A DNA stretch of 64,000 bases from assembly GCF_000002595.2 (NCBI RefSeq), contig NC_057012.1, forward strand, positions 3,421,910 to 3,485,909, in the 5' to 3' direction. Positions 1-11,095 of this stretch are shown here, in pieces. A model generated the notes under the pieces. That model was not told the DNA's origin. It did not search any database and saw only the letters and a program-made list of their open reading frames with translations. The stretch comes from Chlamydomonas reinhardtii. Taxonomy: Eukaryota; Chlorophyta; Chlorophyceae; Chlamydomonadales; Chlamydomonadaceae. The translations under genes and the position numbers were made by a program. Position 1 is the first letter of the stretch. Each line of letters starts with the position of its first letter.

Positions 1-88
1 GCCGCACCGGCCCAAGGTCAACGACAGCGGCTGGGTGAACTACACCGCAGGGGAGGCGGTGCGGCAGGCGAGGCTGCGGCTAGCCTGA
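1..88 (+). CDS. 3' end of a gene cut by the window edge
   Basis: Reading from base 2, 28 codons run to a TGA at 86-88, giving a peptide that begins PHRPKVNDSGWVNYTAG and ends RQARLRLA. The mixed residues and the in-frame stop just before AT-richer sequence suggest the last exon of a + strand gene lying to the left. No family is recognised from so short a piece, and it could be a chance open frame in GC-rich DNA. Confidence 0.4.
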   Translation, partial: PHRPKVNDSGWVNYTAGEAVRQARLRLA

Positions 89-500
89 TGGATTCTTATG
101 GATTCGGGTTGCACACGCTTATGCAGTGATGGTTGCGCTTGTCGTGGGACAGCTCCGCAACCGTGCGGCGTGTTGGTGAGAGATGCCACGCAAAAGGAAG
201 GACAAGAGCTGAGGCTGACAGGCTCAGAGGCTAGGGTCGGGTCAAATGTCGGGGACGTTCGTGCTCGTACAGCTGATAGAGGTTACATGTGGGACGACAG
301 CCGTGGACTAAGCCAGGGCCCCAAAAACGTACGAGACACGCACGCTCACCCGAGGAGAGATCCCCGAATGACCCCCATGCTCCTCGCCTCCGGAGAGGGG
401 AGGAACCCCAGGCCCGGCTCACCGCAAACGCTAGCGCTGCTCACCTAAGCCGTGGGTCGGCGTCATAAGACTACCTCTTGCGAGTCCCTAAGCTGACAAG
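89..500. other. No gene seen; between the edge gene and the LINE
   Basis: This holds the presumed 3' untranslated region of the edge gene and possibly the 3' tail of the minus-strand LINE. Open frames here overlap one another and resemble nothing known. No clear target-site duplication or poly(A) tail marks the LINE boundary. Confidence 0.4.
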
Positions 501-3260
501 CTAGGGTGAGGCCGGTGGCGAGTCCGCTGTTGGCCCTACCAAGATAACCCCTCCAACATCATCTGACGCTAGGAATGGGTGCTGGTTCGGGACAAGGTCC
601 CAGCGGCGCGGAGGCCGACGCAGACTCACAAACGCAGCTAGCCGTGACCAGAAGTCCGCAATCACCTCCACACCGATCCTTCGCACAACAGCAACCTCCG
701 CAGTCCGGTCTGCAGCATCACGGCAAGCGTAAAGGCGCTGTCGGCCGTATTCCAGGGCCGCCACAGCAGCCAAGCACACGATGTCCCACACCGCCTGCGA
801 TAGCCCTGGTGGCGCCTGTACTAACCACAACTGGTTCCGTGTGATGTCCACATTCGCATGCTCCCGCATCACATCACGCAGAGCCTCCGCCACCACACAG
901 TCCCAGAAGTGATGAACCCTAGCCCCAGCAGTCATCTGAGTCCCACACGGGCACTTCTCCACGCGTCCATCTGCGGCCCACGCCGCAAGCATCCCAAAGC
1001 CCGTGAACCCATTGACTGCCAGACGCCAGAGCGGTTCCTTGTGTCGCGGCTCCCACACCAAAGCCCACAGCCGCGCCAGGGCCGCCCGCAGCGCATGAAT
1101 CGCTTCCGCTGGCGGCGCGGCGCCGCTGTAGGCCTCTTGGATGAAGGCCAAGTGACGCACGCGGAGCGCGTCGTACGCAGGCGCAAGTTGAAGCTGGGTT
1201 GCCTGCTTCACCGTAAGGGTCAGCAAGGGCACGTCAGCCGCGCCATGCCGCCACCCCAGGCTCTGCGCAAGCAGCAGCCATACCTGGGGGGCAGGAGGCG
1301 CGGAGGCCGCGCCGCCAGGCGCATGCAGTGTGGCCGACGCCGCCATCCTCCACGCCGCCGGTACACGGGCCAGCAGCGCGGAGAATTGGGCAGCAGCATC
1401 CGGGCCGGACTGCAGCTCCGGCGGCACGCGCGCCATATCCGTAATGCGCAGGATGGGGCGCAGGACGGACCGCTTGTACTGTATAGTGCAGCGACGTGCG
1501 AGGCGGGGCCCGAGCGCACCAGCCGGCTTGGAAGCCACCAGCTGGCGCACCGCGGCCAGCGCCTCCCAGCACCGCACTGCCGTGCCGAGCGTGAGCAGAC
1601 CCGGCAGCGCCATGAGAGCTGGGAAGTCACGTTCCAAGCCACCCGCCTGAAGTCCCGCCGCACACGGCAAGACTGGATTGCCCCAGAGCGGAAGTGCAAA
1701 GCACCAGGGCCCTGGCACCAGCACAGCCGGGCGTAGGATTGTGACCGGAGGCAGGTAGCTGAGGGCACCCAGGAGGCGCACGAGGGCCGGGCAGGTTGCC
1801 GCCACCGGCTGGCCGAAGATTGCACAGCCATCGGCAGCGGGTCCGACACCGCCGGCCGCCCGCTGCATCGTCAGGACGCAGAGGGGGTGGGCGGCCGTGT
1901 GTAGCTGCTGCACCAGGGCGGTGGCGGCGGCTGTCCACGGCGGTACGTAGGTGCCAACCGCAGAGCCGTGCATGTGCTGCAGCCAGCGCACAGCCAACAC
2001 AGCGTGTCGGGCGCGCACGTGTTCCACCACCGGCAGCAGTCCAAAGCCGCCATCGCGTGGCGGCAGGGCGACGCAGTCGGAGGGGAGGCCGGGAAGTCGG
2101 GCCCGGCCAGAACCTTGCGGCGTGGCAACGATGATGCGGCGGTCCACAAACCGCACAAGCGTTTTGAGGAAGTCTGCCAAAACCGTCTGCGGCGGTAGAC
2201 CCGCAAACTCCATATGGTAGAGCACACGGCTGACGGCGTAGGAGGAGGCACAGAAGCCACGGCCAAAGGCAGTTAGGGGGAGGCCGCAGAGCGTCCCCAG
2301 GGTGCCAATGGCAGGGGAGAGGGAAGGAGCCCCCTGGGCTGCAGCCGTGCCAAGTGGCAGGTCGTAGAAGACCACACCCAGCGTGCGCGAGTGCGAGACT
2401 ACGCGTAAGCCATGCGCCAGAGCAACTGTGTTGGGCGGGGCAGGCGCGGCTACGGCACCGCCAGCACCCGCGGCGGAGCCGCCGGCCGTCACGCCACCAG
2501 TGACCACAACACCGGCAGCTGCCCAAACCGCGCCAGCCCGAGAAGGCACCGCACCACCGGCCGCCAAGCTGCCCCCACCAGAGTGGCTGGCGCCGGGGCC
2601 GCCGCCAGCCACCGCGCCACCAGCCGCCGCGCCGCCGGCAGCCATGCCGCCGGCAGCTGCCACACTGGTCGCCGCCACGCCGTGAGCTGCCATGTTGCCA
2701 GCCGCTGCGCCGCCAGCCGCCAAGCCAGCAGCGACAGCGCGGGCGGGAGCAGGAGTGGCGCGGCGCCGTGCACCGATGGGCAGAAGCTCCACCTTGTCGA
2801 GGTTAAGGCGCTGCCCCGAGGCGGCGCGGAAGGTCTCCATAGCTGCCAGGAAACCAGGCACGTTGGCCATCCGACGCAAGAACGGCGCAGCGTCGTCCGC
2901 ATAGGCAGTAGCGACGAGGCGGATATCAGCCCAGGAGACACCAAAGCCCGCGCGGTCGAGGTAGGCGAAGAGGGCCTGGGCCGGCGCCAAGTACAAAGGA
3001 GGCGCCAGCGGGCACCCCTGCCGTACGCCCGCAATGATGAGGACGAAGGCCGACAGGTAGCCGTTAGCCAGGGCGGCAGAGCGCGTGCCCGTAAGCAGCA
3101 GCTTGACCCAGGCCAGGAAGCCACTGCCAACGCCCATGACTGCCAAGCACCGGTACAGGAAGTTGCGGTCCAGGGTGTCGTAGGCTTTGTAGAAGTCCAG
3201 GAAGGCCACAACGCCGCGGTCAGCGTCAGCGGTACAGCCCGCCAGCGGACTGCTCATACA
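501..3260 (-). mobile_element. LINE (L1-like) non-LTR retrotransposon, 5'-truncated, RT frame open
   Basis: A long minus-strand frame encodes the reverse transcriptase part of a non-LTR retrotransposon. Seen directly: palm motif FLDFYKAYDTLDR near 3177-3210, GVRQGCPLAPPLYLA near 2990-3040, and the catalytic box AYADD near 2892-2906. At the C-terminal side there is a cysteine/histidine cluster (CPCG...HHFWDC, roughly 905-960) like the terminal zinc knuckle of many LINE ORF2 proteins. LINE resemblance fades at about 3230-3260, although the frame stays open to 3635. No endonuclease domain is visible, so the copy looks 5'-truncated, as is usual for LINEs. Between RT and the C-terminal part lies an Ala/Gly-rich stretch of about 115 residues (about 2420-2765). 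The RT frame has no stop, which suggests a young copy. Clade assignment is by motif resemblance only. Confidence 0.85.
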
Positions 3261-4316
3261 TGCGCCAATGCGCGTATAGCGGGGTGACAAAGTGAACCAA
3301 CGCGCATGCTGCGCCAGAACAGGGTGCCGCTTCAAGCATGGTAGCCGAAGAGTCTTGGTCGTCTGGGGGTGTGCTGCTCGTCGGGTGCCTGTGAATCCAG
3401 TGGAGGGTGTGCTGCTTTGGGTGTGCCCCTTGCCATGTTCCATCACGAGCACGATGTTACACGTCCAGGTGTGATGCGAGCCTTCCTCTTGGCTTGATAA
3501 TGCGAGTCTTTGTCTGTGTCTTACGGCGTGGGCCTTAACAGACGCCGGGCGGCCCGGGCCCGGCCAGGAGTACGCATTGGATGTCGGGACATCGATCCAG
3601 CTGTCGCGGTCGGCGGTCTCCCGAACTTTTGCCAACCGATCCCATTTTACATCGCACCAATCATTTTAAAGCTGCGCTGATCACGCTCTTAGCATGCGTC
3701 AGATACCTCCAGCGCAGAGCGCAACAGTCCAAGCGAGCTACTGCTCCATCAATTATTTTGCTACTTTAAATACACTGATGCGGTATTACAGAAACTATCC
3801 ATAGCTCGCAACTCCAGCTGCGGTCTTCCCAACTAGTCGCACTTGCTTCACTCATAGTAGTCGCTTCGAAAGCGCTGATGCTAGGGTAAACTTTTATTAA
3901 ATTCCAGCATTGGGACTCAAACCTCACGAGCTTATGGACGCGCGTCACTGACAAGACCCACAATGCACTGGCGCGAGGACAGCGGCTCCGGTGCCAGCAC
4001 TGGCACATCATGCGTCGCCTCTGGGTGCAGTTTCCAACTGCGGTGCACTGGCGGCAGGACGCGGTCGGACGTGGCCTCCTGTCCGACCCCGCCTGCCACA
4101 CCCGCGTGCCGCACCGAGGTTGCTGGCGGGCGGCCTTGCTCCACCGGCCCCAGCAACGATGCCGCGTGCTCCTCATCTCAGCAGGGCTCATGGGATGAAG
4201 ATGGCCATGTAGCTGAAGTCTGGTGGCGCGGGCTCCAAGCCACTTCCGGCTGTGTCCACCAGACACACGCCCATACTTCCCACTACCTGCGGACTGACAC
4301 GCCTTACGCGCACGAG
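3261..4316. other. No gene recognised; LINE 5' flank and GT61 upstream region
   Basis: Sequence drops in GC around 3640-3900. Open frames on both strands (for example minus 3766-4350) have arbitrary, Arg/Cys-rich composition and look like shadows. A first exon or promoter of the downstream glycosyltransferase gene may lie here, but I cannot place it. Confidence 0.35.
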
Positions 4317-7300
4317 ATGCGTAACACCGATGAGGAGAGCAGCAGTGCAAGCAACATTAATCGGAGCCACACGGTGGGTGGCATCAGTAACAGCTCCCAT
4401 GGCTGCAGCGGCAAAGCTACGAGCCACCAGCTGAGCGGCGCCAGCTGTGACGGCAGGGCCGGTAGCTGTCATTGGCGGGTGTCAACAAGCGGGAGGGATG
4501 CTCAGGCGCAAGCTGCCACAAGACAAGACCACAGCTCCTGCGCCCACTTGGGCTCGCTACCCTTTGAGCGGCACCACCTGTACGGGAGGCCGCGGCTTGC
4601 ACCGCTGCTGGTGCTGCTGATGTTGATGGGCAGCGGCCCCGGAGCAGCAAGTGCCCGGGCGACCCGCAGCAAGAGCAGCGAAGGGAGCCGCGGGAGCCGC
4701 GGTAGCGGCAAAGAAGACGGCAGCAATCAGGCTGATAGTTCCGGCTGCCAACCGCCGGAGCCGCTGCCGGGGAGCGCATTCAAGCATTGGGGTTGCCAGC
4801 GCTACAACATGGTGCGTGCATGCGTGCGTGCGGGCGGGCGTTCGGGCCTCGGACTCGGAGCATAGCACACACGACTAGCCTGCCACAGCAGCGCCTTCAC
4901 CCGACAGTAACCGGCCTCGTCTTGCGAATGCCCTCCCCCATGTACTGACACCGCAATGAATTGTTATATGTAACGTTTTCCCGCAGATGTGCATTGACCA
5001 GCAGCAGTTCGTGACGTATGATCCTGAGTTCAACCCGCTCATCAGCACTCAGAAGCCGCCAGGGTTTGATGTCAAAGACGTGGTTTACAACTGGCAAGTG
5101 CGGGATACTGACACCTGGCATTGTGATCGGGCAGTGGTGCAGAGAGAACGGGCTGCCAGACTGGTCACACCGTGATTGCAGCCTGGGCCTGACAGTGCTT
5201 TCCTGTTTTGCGAATGTGTGTGTGCCCCGCTGCAGGCCCAACCCATATGGTGAGCGGTGGTGACCTCAAAGCCTGGTACTGTCACTGTGCGAGCCACAAC
5301 GGTGTCAGGGAGACGCCTTTCATGTCGTGATAAAATATACGCCGTACCTCCTGCAACGTGTACACCCGTCACTCCCGTGTGCTGCAGGCAACGGCGACAA
5401 GTTTGAGCGCGGCAAGGACATCCACGTCCCTGGCGTGGTCATCCGCGTCAACACCTCCGAGGAAGCCAGCCCCGACCTGCAGCACCCGGTATTCAGCGCC
5501 TGCACGCGGCCCATCGTGCTGTGGCAGCGGTGCGTGCAGTGCGTGCAGTGGCCGCTGAGGCGGTGCATCGTGGCGCCCTCTGCGCCTTCACAACCCATGG
5601 AAACGATTGAGTCAGGCGCCCCTCCGTTGGCCCGGGACCTTGAGCAGCTGCCTGCTTGGCCCCACGTAACGCGTACCCCAATTACACAGGCATGGCCACA
5701 AGCTTCTCCTTGTGCTTCCCCCTTCCTGAATCAAACCCACCCCCTCGCTATGCAAACTGCACACGCAGTTGGCTGTACAATGTGGGCGAAGTGTTTGAGA
5801 GTAGCTTTGTGCGCATGTGGATGGAGTTTCGCGGCAAGGACTTGAATGGCGCGGTGGTGCAGGCGCCCGACCCGCGCCACAGCCTGGTTCTGGCCACGCC
5901 GCACGGCCTGCGGGTGCCGCGGTACGCCAAGATGTTCTTCAACTCGCTGTTCACGCAGTACGAGGTGGGGGCAGCGGCGGTCGTGTCATGTGTGTTAGCA
6001 TAAGCACAAGGGGGAAAGAGTTGACAAGAATGGTCGCGTGTGAGGGCGTGTGTGTGCAAGCTGCGTGTGCCATGGCTTTGGCAGGTTCCTGATAGCCGGG
6101 TGTAGGCCGTGCGGTTGAGGCCCTCTGTATCCATGTGCTGCGCATCGCCTGATTGCAGGTGACGTCGTTGTCGGAGCTGTCGGCGCGCCGTCACGACATG
6201 AAGGAGCCCAGCAACTCCACAGCTGAGGGCTACCACGTCAGGTGCGTGGTGTGGGCGTCGGTGTTGATGGACGGCGCGAGTGCAGCTGCGGGGTGTGTGG
6301 CCTGGCCGCTTGTGCTGCGCGTAGCCGTCGACCAGGTGTTGACATACCGTACCGTCTTAGATGAACGCTGGCATTAGCACCGGTACCTAGCCGCTCCAAC
6401 TGGTCTGAGGCGGTGTGTCGCAGGTGCTTCGAGGAGGTGCTTCTGTGCAAGATCCGGAACCGGCAGGTGCGACTCGACGTGTATGCATAAGCTGGATCCA
6501 CATGGGCAGGGCTAACCTGAATACACTGCTGGCTGCCTCCGCCCCTCCTGCATGGAATCAGCATGGCCCCGCTTCCGACGCACATACTTCCCTGCCTTGC
6601 CGCTGGCGGAACCATTGCGTACCGTATTGCCCTCTTGGCCAACAGGACAGCGGGCTTAACTCGGCCGGCGCGCACCTGCTGCGGCACTACCGCGACCGGC
6701 TGCCGGCCGTGAGCGACCTGTTTGACGTGGAGGGCGGCGACGCCGACACGCTCAAGGTGAGCGGGGGTCGTGGGGGTGGGCGTTCCAGGCGCAGGGACGT
6801 GTGTAGTGCAGGGTGAAGCTTGGGATGTCTCATGTTACTTGCGGCAAGCACGCGTACAACCTGTAGTCATCCGGTCGTGCAGTTGCCTAGGCGCCACCTG
6901 ACCTTACTGCTGGTAACGGCTCTCCTTTTCCCTCACCCGCAACCCTCCCGGCAACAGGTGGTGATTGCCTCCCGCCCCAACGCCACCGGCCGCGCCATCC
7001 TCAACGAGCAGGAGCTGCTGGACGCATGCAGCCAGATGGACCCGCAGCAGCAGCTGGAGGACGCTGGCGAGCCAGGCTGGGCCAAGGGCGCGGAGAGCTA
7101 CCGGGGCGAGCGGCGGGCCTTTAAGCGTGTCAAGTGTGTGGCACACGTGTTCGGTCGGGACATTATGTACGACCTAGCCTTGGCTCAGGTGAGGAAGAGG
7201 GCAGAATGAAGATGGAGGAGCCCCTCGTGACAGGGGCTCAGGGCGGGGCACATGGATGGCGGGATGGATCATGGCGAGCGGGCGCAGTTGGTGCAGATTC

Positions 7301-8330
7301 CGATGACCCGTTCCTCTGTCGATTGTCCTGCTGGACAGGCCATTGACGTGCTGGTGGCCACACACGGCGCCGCGGGCTACCACTCCTTCTTCATGAGCCG
7401 CGGGGCCAGCTTCGTGGAGGTGATGCCCTTCCACTTCACGCCGCAGTGGGCAAACATATACTATGCGCGCATGCTGGAGAATGACAAGAAGGTGATATGG
7501 GTTTCGGGCCGGGGCCAGTTTGGGCAGCTCAGCGGTGTATCAGGCCTAAAATGCGGTATGCAATCTGGATACCTTGACGCCACAAACGCGTAAATGCCCG
7601 GTGCCGTGTACCCGCTGACCTGCTGTCCGGTCCTGCCGTCCCTCCCTCCGCCTCGCTCCGCCTCTGCAGGTGCTGTATTGGCAGGTGTGGATCCAGGACT
7701 CCGCACACGCGCACGCCTCCGCCTTTGAAAAGTCCGAGGTGTTCCGAGATGAGTACGTGCACCGCGAGCACCACGTCACACTGCCCTGGTCCGTGCTCCA
7801 GCAACACCTGGTGTCCATCCTGCAGGTCGGTGTTGTGGGGTGCACGCGGGACCCACACAGTACGGGTTGCCGTGGGAGTCTTGTTGGTTCTGGCTGTAGG
7901 ATGCCTGATGTGGGTCGGGGCTCGGTTGCCGCCCCATGCAACTCCCGCACCCCACATTGCTGGACACACCTTGGTTTGCGGGAACCCACCTCGCCGGTTC
8001 ATCCGCTGCTAAATCCTGAGCCTCACTAATGCATGCCTACGCCGCTGTATCGCACAGGTGGGTGCCGACGCGCTGCGATACAAAGCAGCTTACAAGGCGG
8101 GCGTGCACTGCATCAACGACTCGGGGCAGCAGGTTGAGTTCCGGCCTAATGTCGCGGACGGCGGCTGGACGGCAGTCACCAGGGAGGAGCTGCAGGCGCT
8201 GGAGGAGCAGGAGCGGGCGGAGGCGGAGGTGGACAGTGCGCGGAGAGCGGCAATGCGGGGGGCCAATGGAGAGGGGGAAACGGGAGAGGGCGAGCGGAGA
8301 ACGGCACGGAGAAGGAGGAGGATGCTGTAG
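4317..8330 (+). CDS. GT61-type glycosyltransferase, membrane-anchored (12 exons)
   Basis: Exons: 4317-4811, 4987-5093, 5236-5249, 5388-5529, 5769-5964, 6159-6241, 6424-6466, 6646-6756, 6958-7188, 7339-7491, 7670-7825, 8058-8330; about 667 residues if the start is right. A hydrophobic stretch (LAPLLVLLMLMG) near the N-terminus looks like a Golgi signal anchor. The luminal part carries the glycosyltransferase-61 signature VLVATHGAAGYHSFFMSRG followed by SFVEVMPF, which in this family lies in the nucleotide-sugar site. GT61 enzymes add xylose, arabinose or GlcNAc to glycoproteins or wall glycans; the sugar used here is unknown. The second intron fits only as GC-AG (donor GCAAGT at 5094), which keeps a 14-nt micro-exon in frame (NWPNPYGNGDKF). 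The C-terminus is charged (Glu, then Arg). The start is the weakest point: 4317 is the first convenient ATG of the frame, but it puts about 90 residues before the anchor, so an upstream exon is possible. Confidence 0.78.
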
Positions 8331-8534
8331 AAGGGCGTGCGAGGGCGTGACCAGCAAGCAGGCAGGAGCAGGTAGCTGACAACATTACTGGGTGGCGACG
8401 AAGACGCAAGGGATGTCAGTAACGAATTATGTTAGTCGGCAGGGACGACGGGGAGCTGAAAGGCGAGACTAGAATTTTGGCGGGAAGCCCCATTCGCAGG
8501 GGGTTCAGCCTTGGCCCAGTTCAACCCCGCGGGC

Positions 8535-8539
8535 TGTAA
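8535..8539 (+). terminator. TGTAA poly(A) signal of the GT61 gene
   Basis: TGTAA, the usual green-algal polyadenylation word, lies 205 nt past the GT61 stop and only about 57 nt before the next gene's ATG, so the two + strand genes are very tightly spaced. Confidence 0.5.
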
Positions 8540-8595
8540 TCTTCACTCATCCGAAATAGTCTTGTCAAATCACTCGAAGGACACTCTCTGTCAAA

Positions 8596-9568
8596 ATGGA
8601 GTTCGCACCAACACCGCTGAGCGACGCGCCCTCAGACACAACCGCACTTGCAGCCGCGGCCCACAACTCGGCCATGCAGCCCCCTCATCCGCAGGATGGA
8701 GCTCTGGGCCACACAGCTGGCGCAGCAGGCGCGGAAGAGCCCGCAGAAGGAGCAGGCGGGGGCGGGGAGGGCGGCAGCAGCGAGACGTTTATTGTGCCCG
8801 AAGTTGCAGCGGTGCTGTCGCAAGCAAACGACTTCTGGGCGCAGAACCTGATGCCACGCGCCAGGGCGATTGAAAGCGTGAGTCACGCTAGCGTGGCTGC
8901 TGTGCATGCTCTCGCTCGTGTGTCTTTACCTCGCAGGCTTCGCACTGCCGCCACACGGGCACGAAGTACGGAGCATTCCCGACCCATGGATGAGTTTTGC
9001 CTGCATGCGCTAGCACCCCTTGACCTGCGACTGCTCCGTTGCCTTCGCCGCACGCCGCAGGAGGTGGTGGCGCTGACGTACGAGGCCAACGCGGTGACGG
9101 GGCGGGCGGAGGCCGAGAAGCAGGACCTGGTCAAGGAGCTGGGGCGGCTGTCGGAGCTGGTCCTGAGCTTCCAGAGCCGCATACAGCAGGTGAGGAAGCT
9201 AGCGCGTGACGCGGGTGGTGGGTGCGGGGTGGGGAGGGAAAGACGAGCATGTACGGGCAGTCGGGCGCAAGGAACGGTTTGGTCAAGTGGTGTGTGCAAA
9301 TGCAAAGCAGGGCCGGCAGTGGTGGAAAGCACCTCTGGTGGAAAGAGGGAAACTGGCATGGCTATCCGTACCCCAGCGCACGGCGCTTGTGGGGCTGCGG
9401 GCGAGAAGGCCTGGCGCTCACGGTTAAGCTTGACGCTTTTGCCCCACACTTCGCTAACATGGCCAGAAACACGACTCTCAAGGACAGGCCTTGACGTAAT
9501 GGCCCCGTGGCCCTGTTCCCCTTGGACTGCAGTTCCTGCACTTCGGCTCTTATGGCGGCCAGGCATGA
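8596..9568 (+). CDS. Small coiled-coil protein, function unknown (3 exons)
   Basis: Exons 8596-8877, 9061-9189 and 9533-9568 join in phase 0 to give 148 residues. The first about 60 residues are Ala/Gly/Glu-rich and probably disordered. From ETFIVPEVAAVLSQANDFW onward the protein is helical and coiled-coil-like (EAEKQDLVKELGRLSELVL), and it ends FLHFGSYGGQA. The size and single amphipathic helix recall small subunits of trafficking, BORC/BLOC or Mediator-type complexes, but no family signature is convincing, so none is assigned. The last exon is only 11 codons; it is supported by a good CTGCAG acceptor and phase agreement. The gene starts right behind the GT61 poly(A) signal. Confidence 0.6.
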
Positions 9569-9982
9569 AGTCCTTCGAGTGCTGCAGAGTGCAGACGGAG
9601 TGGGCCTGTGCGGCGCGTGCTACGAAGGAATGTACAACAAGCATAGCACTGATGAGCGTATTGCGCTTGGCTATCGTGCGCGCTGCGGCGTCTGCGTGAG
9701 GGGCAGGCGGAAGGCACGTGGCGCGTTGGACACGTTCGAAGCAATGTAGGTATCGTAGAGCACTGTGTACACGTAGAGTACATGTGAGGTGTCCATTTCC
9801 AAGCTTATGCGTCGTGCAGTAGTGCTTGGCTCATCGCCTCATCGGTCACCTGCAATGGGAGTGTCGGGAAACTCGCGTGCACTAACATACATTTGGGCGA
9901 CAGCCGCGGGTGCGCCAGCCTACAGTCAGGATACCATGCTCCCGCGGTGCCGTTAGCCGGTCATGCCTGCTCACGAGGGTGC

Positions 9983-9987
9983 TGTAA
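9983..9987 (+). terminator. Possible TGTAA poly(A) signal of the coiled-coil gene
   Basis: First TGTAA noticed on the + strand after the stop at 9568, about 415 nt downstream. That distance is acceptable for this kind of genome, but the word is short. Confidence 0.3.
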
Positions 9988-10710
9988 CGGTAGACATGCT
10001 TACATGCGCCCCTACTCAGCATTTCTGCACAGTCGGCACCAGCTTGACAGCCATCAAGTGAATTTACCTCACGCACGCGCATGTCAGTCCTACCCGCAAC
10101 CTTGCACCAAACAACCTGGTGTTAAATGCACAGGCCTGCCACAGCGCACGCCAGACCTCACCGCCCACAGTGTTTACACATCACGACCGACGGATTCCCT
10201 ACGCATCAGGAAATGACAATTGCGGCACACAGGCCCAGTGCGCCCGTGCCATTAAGTCTGAGACTGACTTCAAACTGGGTCATCTGTCATCCGACGGGGT
10301 CCAGGCCATCGACGCAAGAGAGATGTGTGAGGATACGGCCGTTCGATACAGCCCAATCCCGACACTTGCACCCTCCAATCACAAGGTCCACGTGCCCGTC
10401 CAAAACGCCCATCTCCACTGGCAATGCACATCGAATACATGTCGCGCTCACAATGGTCTCTCAGTCTCACACGTGCAAGAATCGCGCTCAGCTCTCTCAG
10501 CAAAACTCCTGGGAGTCAAAAGAGGAGAAAGAGCAAAACTGCATCCGGGATAGCTGTTATTTCTATAGTGGCTTACTACGTACTTCGCCAACTTCGCCGC
10601 CACCCATGGGAAGGCTCCTGTGGCGGCGCAGGACGACGACTGTAAGTGGTTAGGGCTGGCATCGCTTATCAACAAGTGCTCACGCCCGATCTTAACCTCA
10701 GCATTCACGC

Positions 10711-10715
10711 TTACA
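10711..10715 (-). terminator. Possible TGTAA poly(A) signal of Mpv17-family gene A
   Basis: TTACA on the + strand, i.e. TGTAA on the coding strand, about 380 nt past the stop codon at 11096. Confidence 0.35.
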
Positions 10716-11095
10716 TGACTCGTTCATTGCTTGATACAGAACAATTAGGCGCCAACACGGCACCATCTGACTAAATCGCGGGCGTGAAGCTTGTTTGCCC
10801 GCGGGCGTAGCGGTTACGCCACGCTGGAGCTCGGACAGCACGCTGGCGCGAGAACAAAACGGAACAGCAACATTGGAATCTCCGTCGCATGGGCGAAAGC
10901 GCCAACCACCGAGGATACGCTGAACACGCACAACAAACACGTCCATCGTCCTCTCACATCTGCGCCCGACCTGACTGTCACACATAGACACATGCATGTC
11001 ATGCCTCGACCAGAGCCAGATGCCTGACTTCGCTGCCAGTCCACGCCGCGTCCTTCCACGTATCATGGCATGCCGCAGCTAGAGCGGCGTGGTCC

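Larger units (their letters stand above)
9569..11095. other. 1.5 kb without a recognised gene; two facing 3' ends
   Basis: The region lies between the ends of two convergent genes. It has lower GC and scattered short open frames of arbitrary composition. TGTAA at 9983-9987 (+) and TTACA at 10711-10715 (TGTAA on -) are plausible poly(A) words for the small coiled-coil gene and for Mpv17-family gene A. Nothing else is seen. Confidence 0.4.

Noticed and set aside
2412-3287. Long + strand frame opposite the LINE
   Set aside because: Antisense shadow of the reverse transcriptase frame; Arg/His/Gln-rich composition typical of complement reading in GC-rich DNA.
3766-4350. Minus-strand frame of 194 residues upstream of the GT61 gene
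   Set aside because: Cys/Arg/Trp-rich with no domain pattern, and it overlaps the probable first exon of the GT61 gene.
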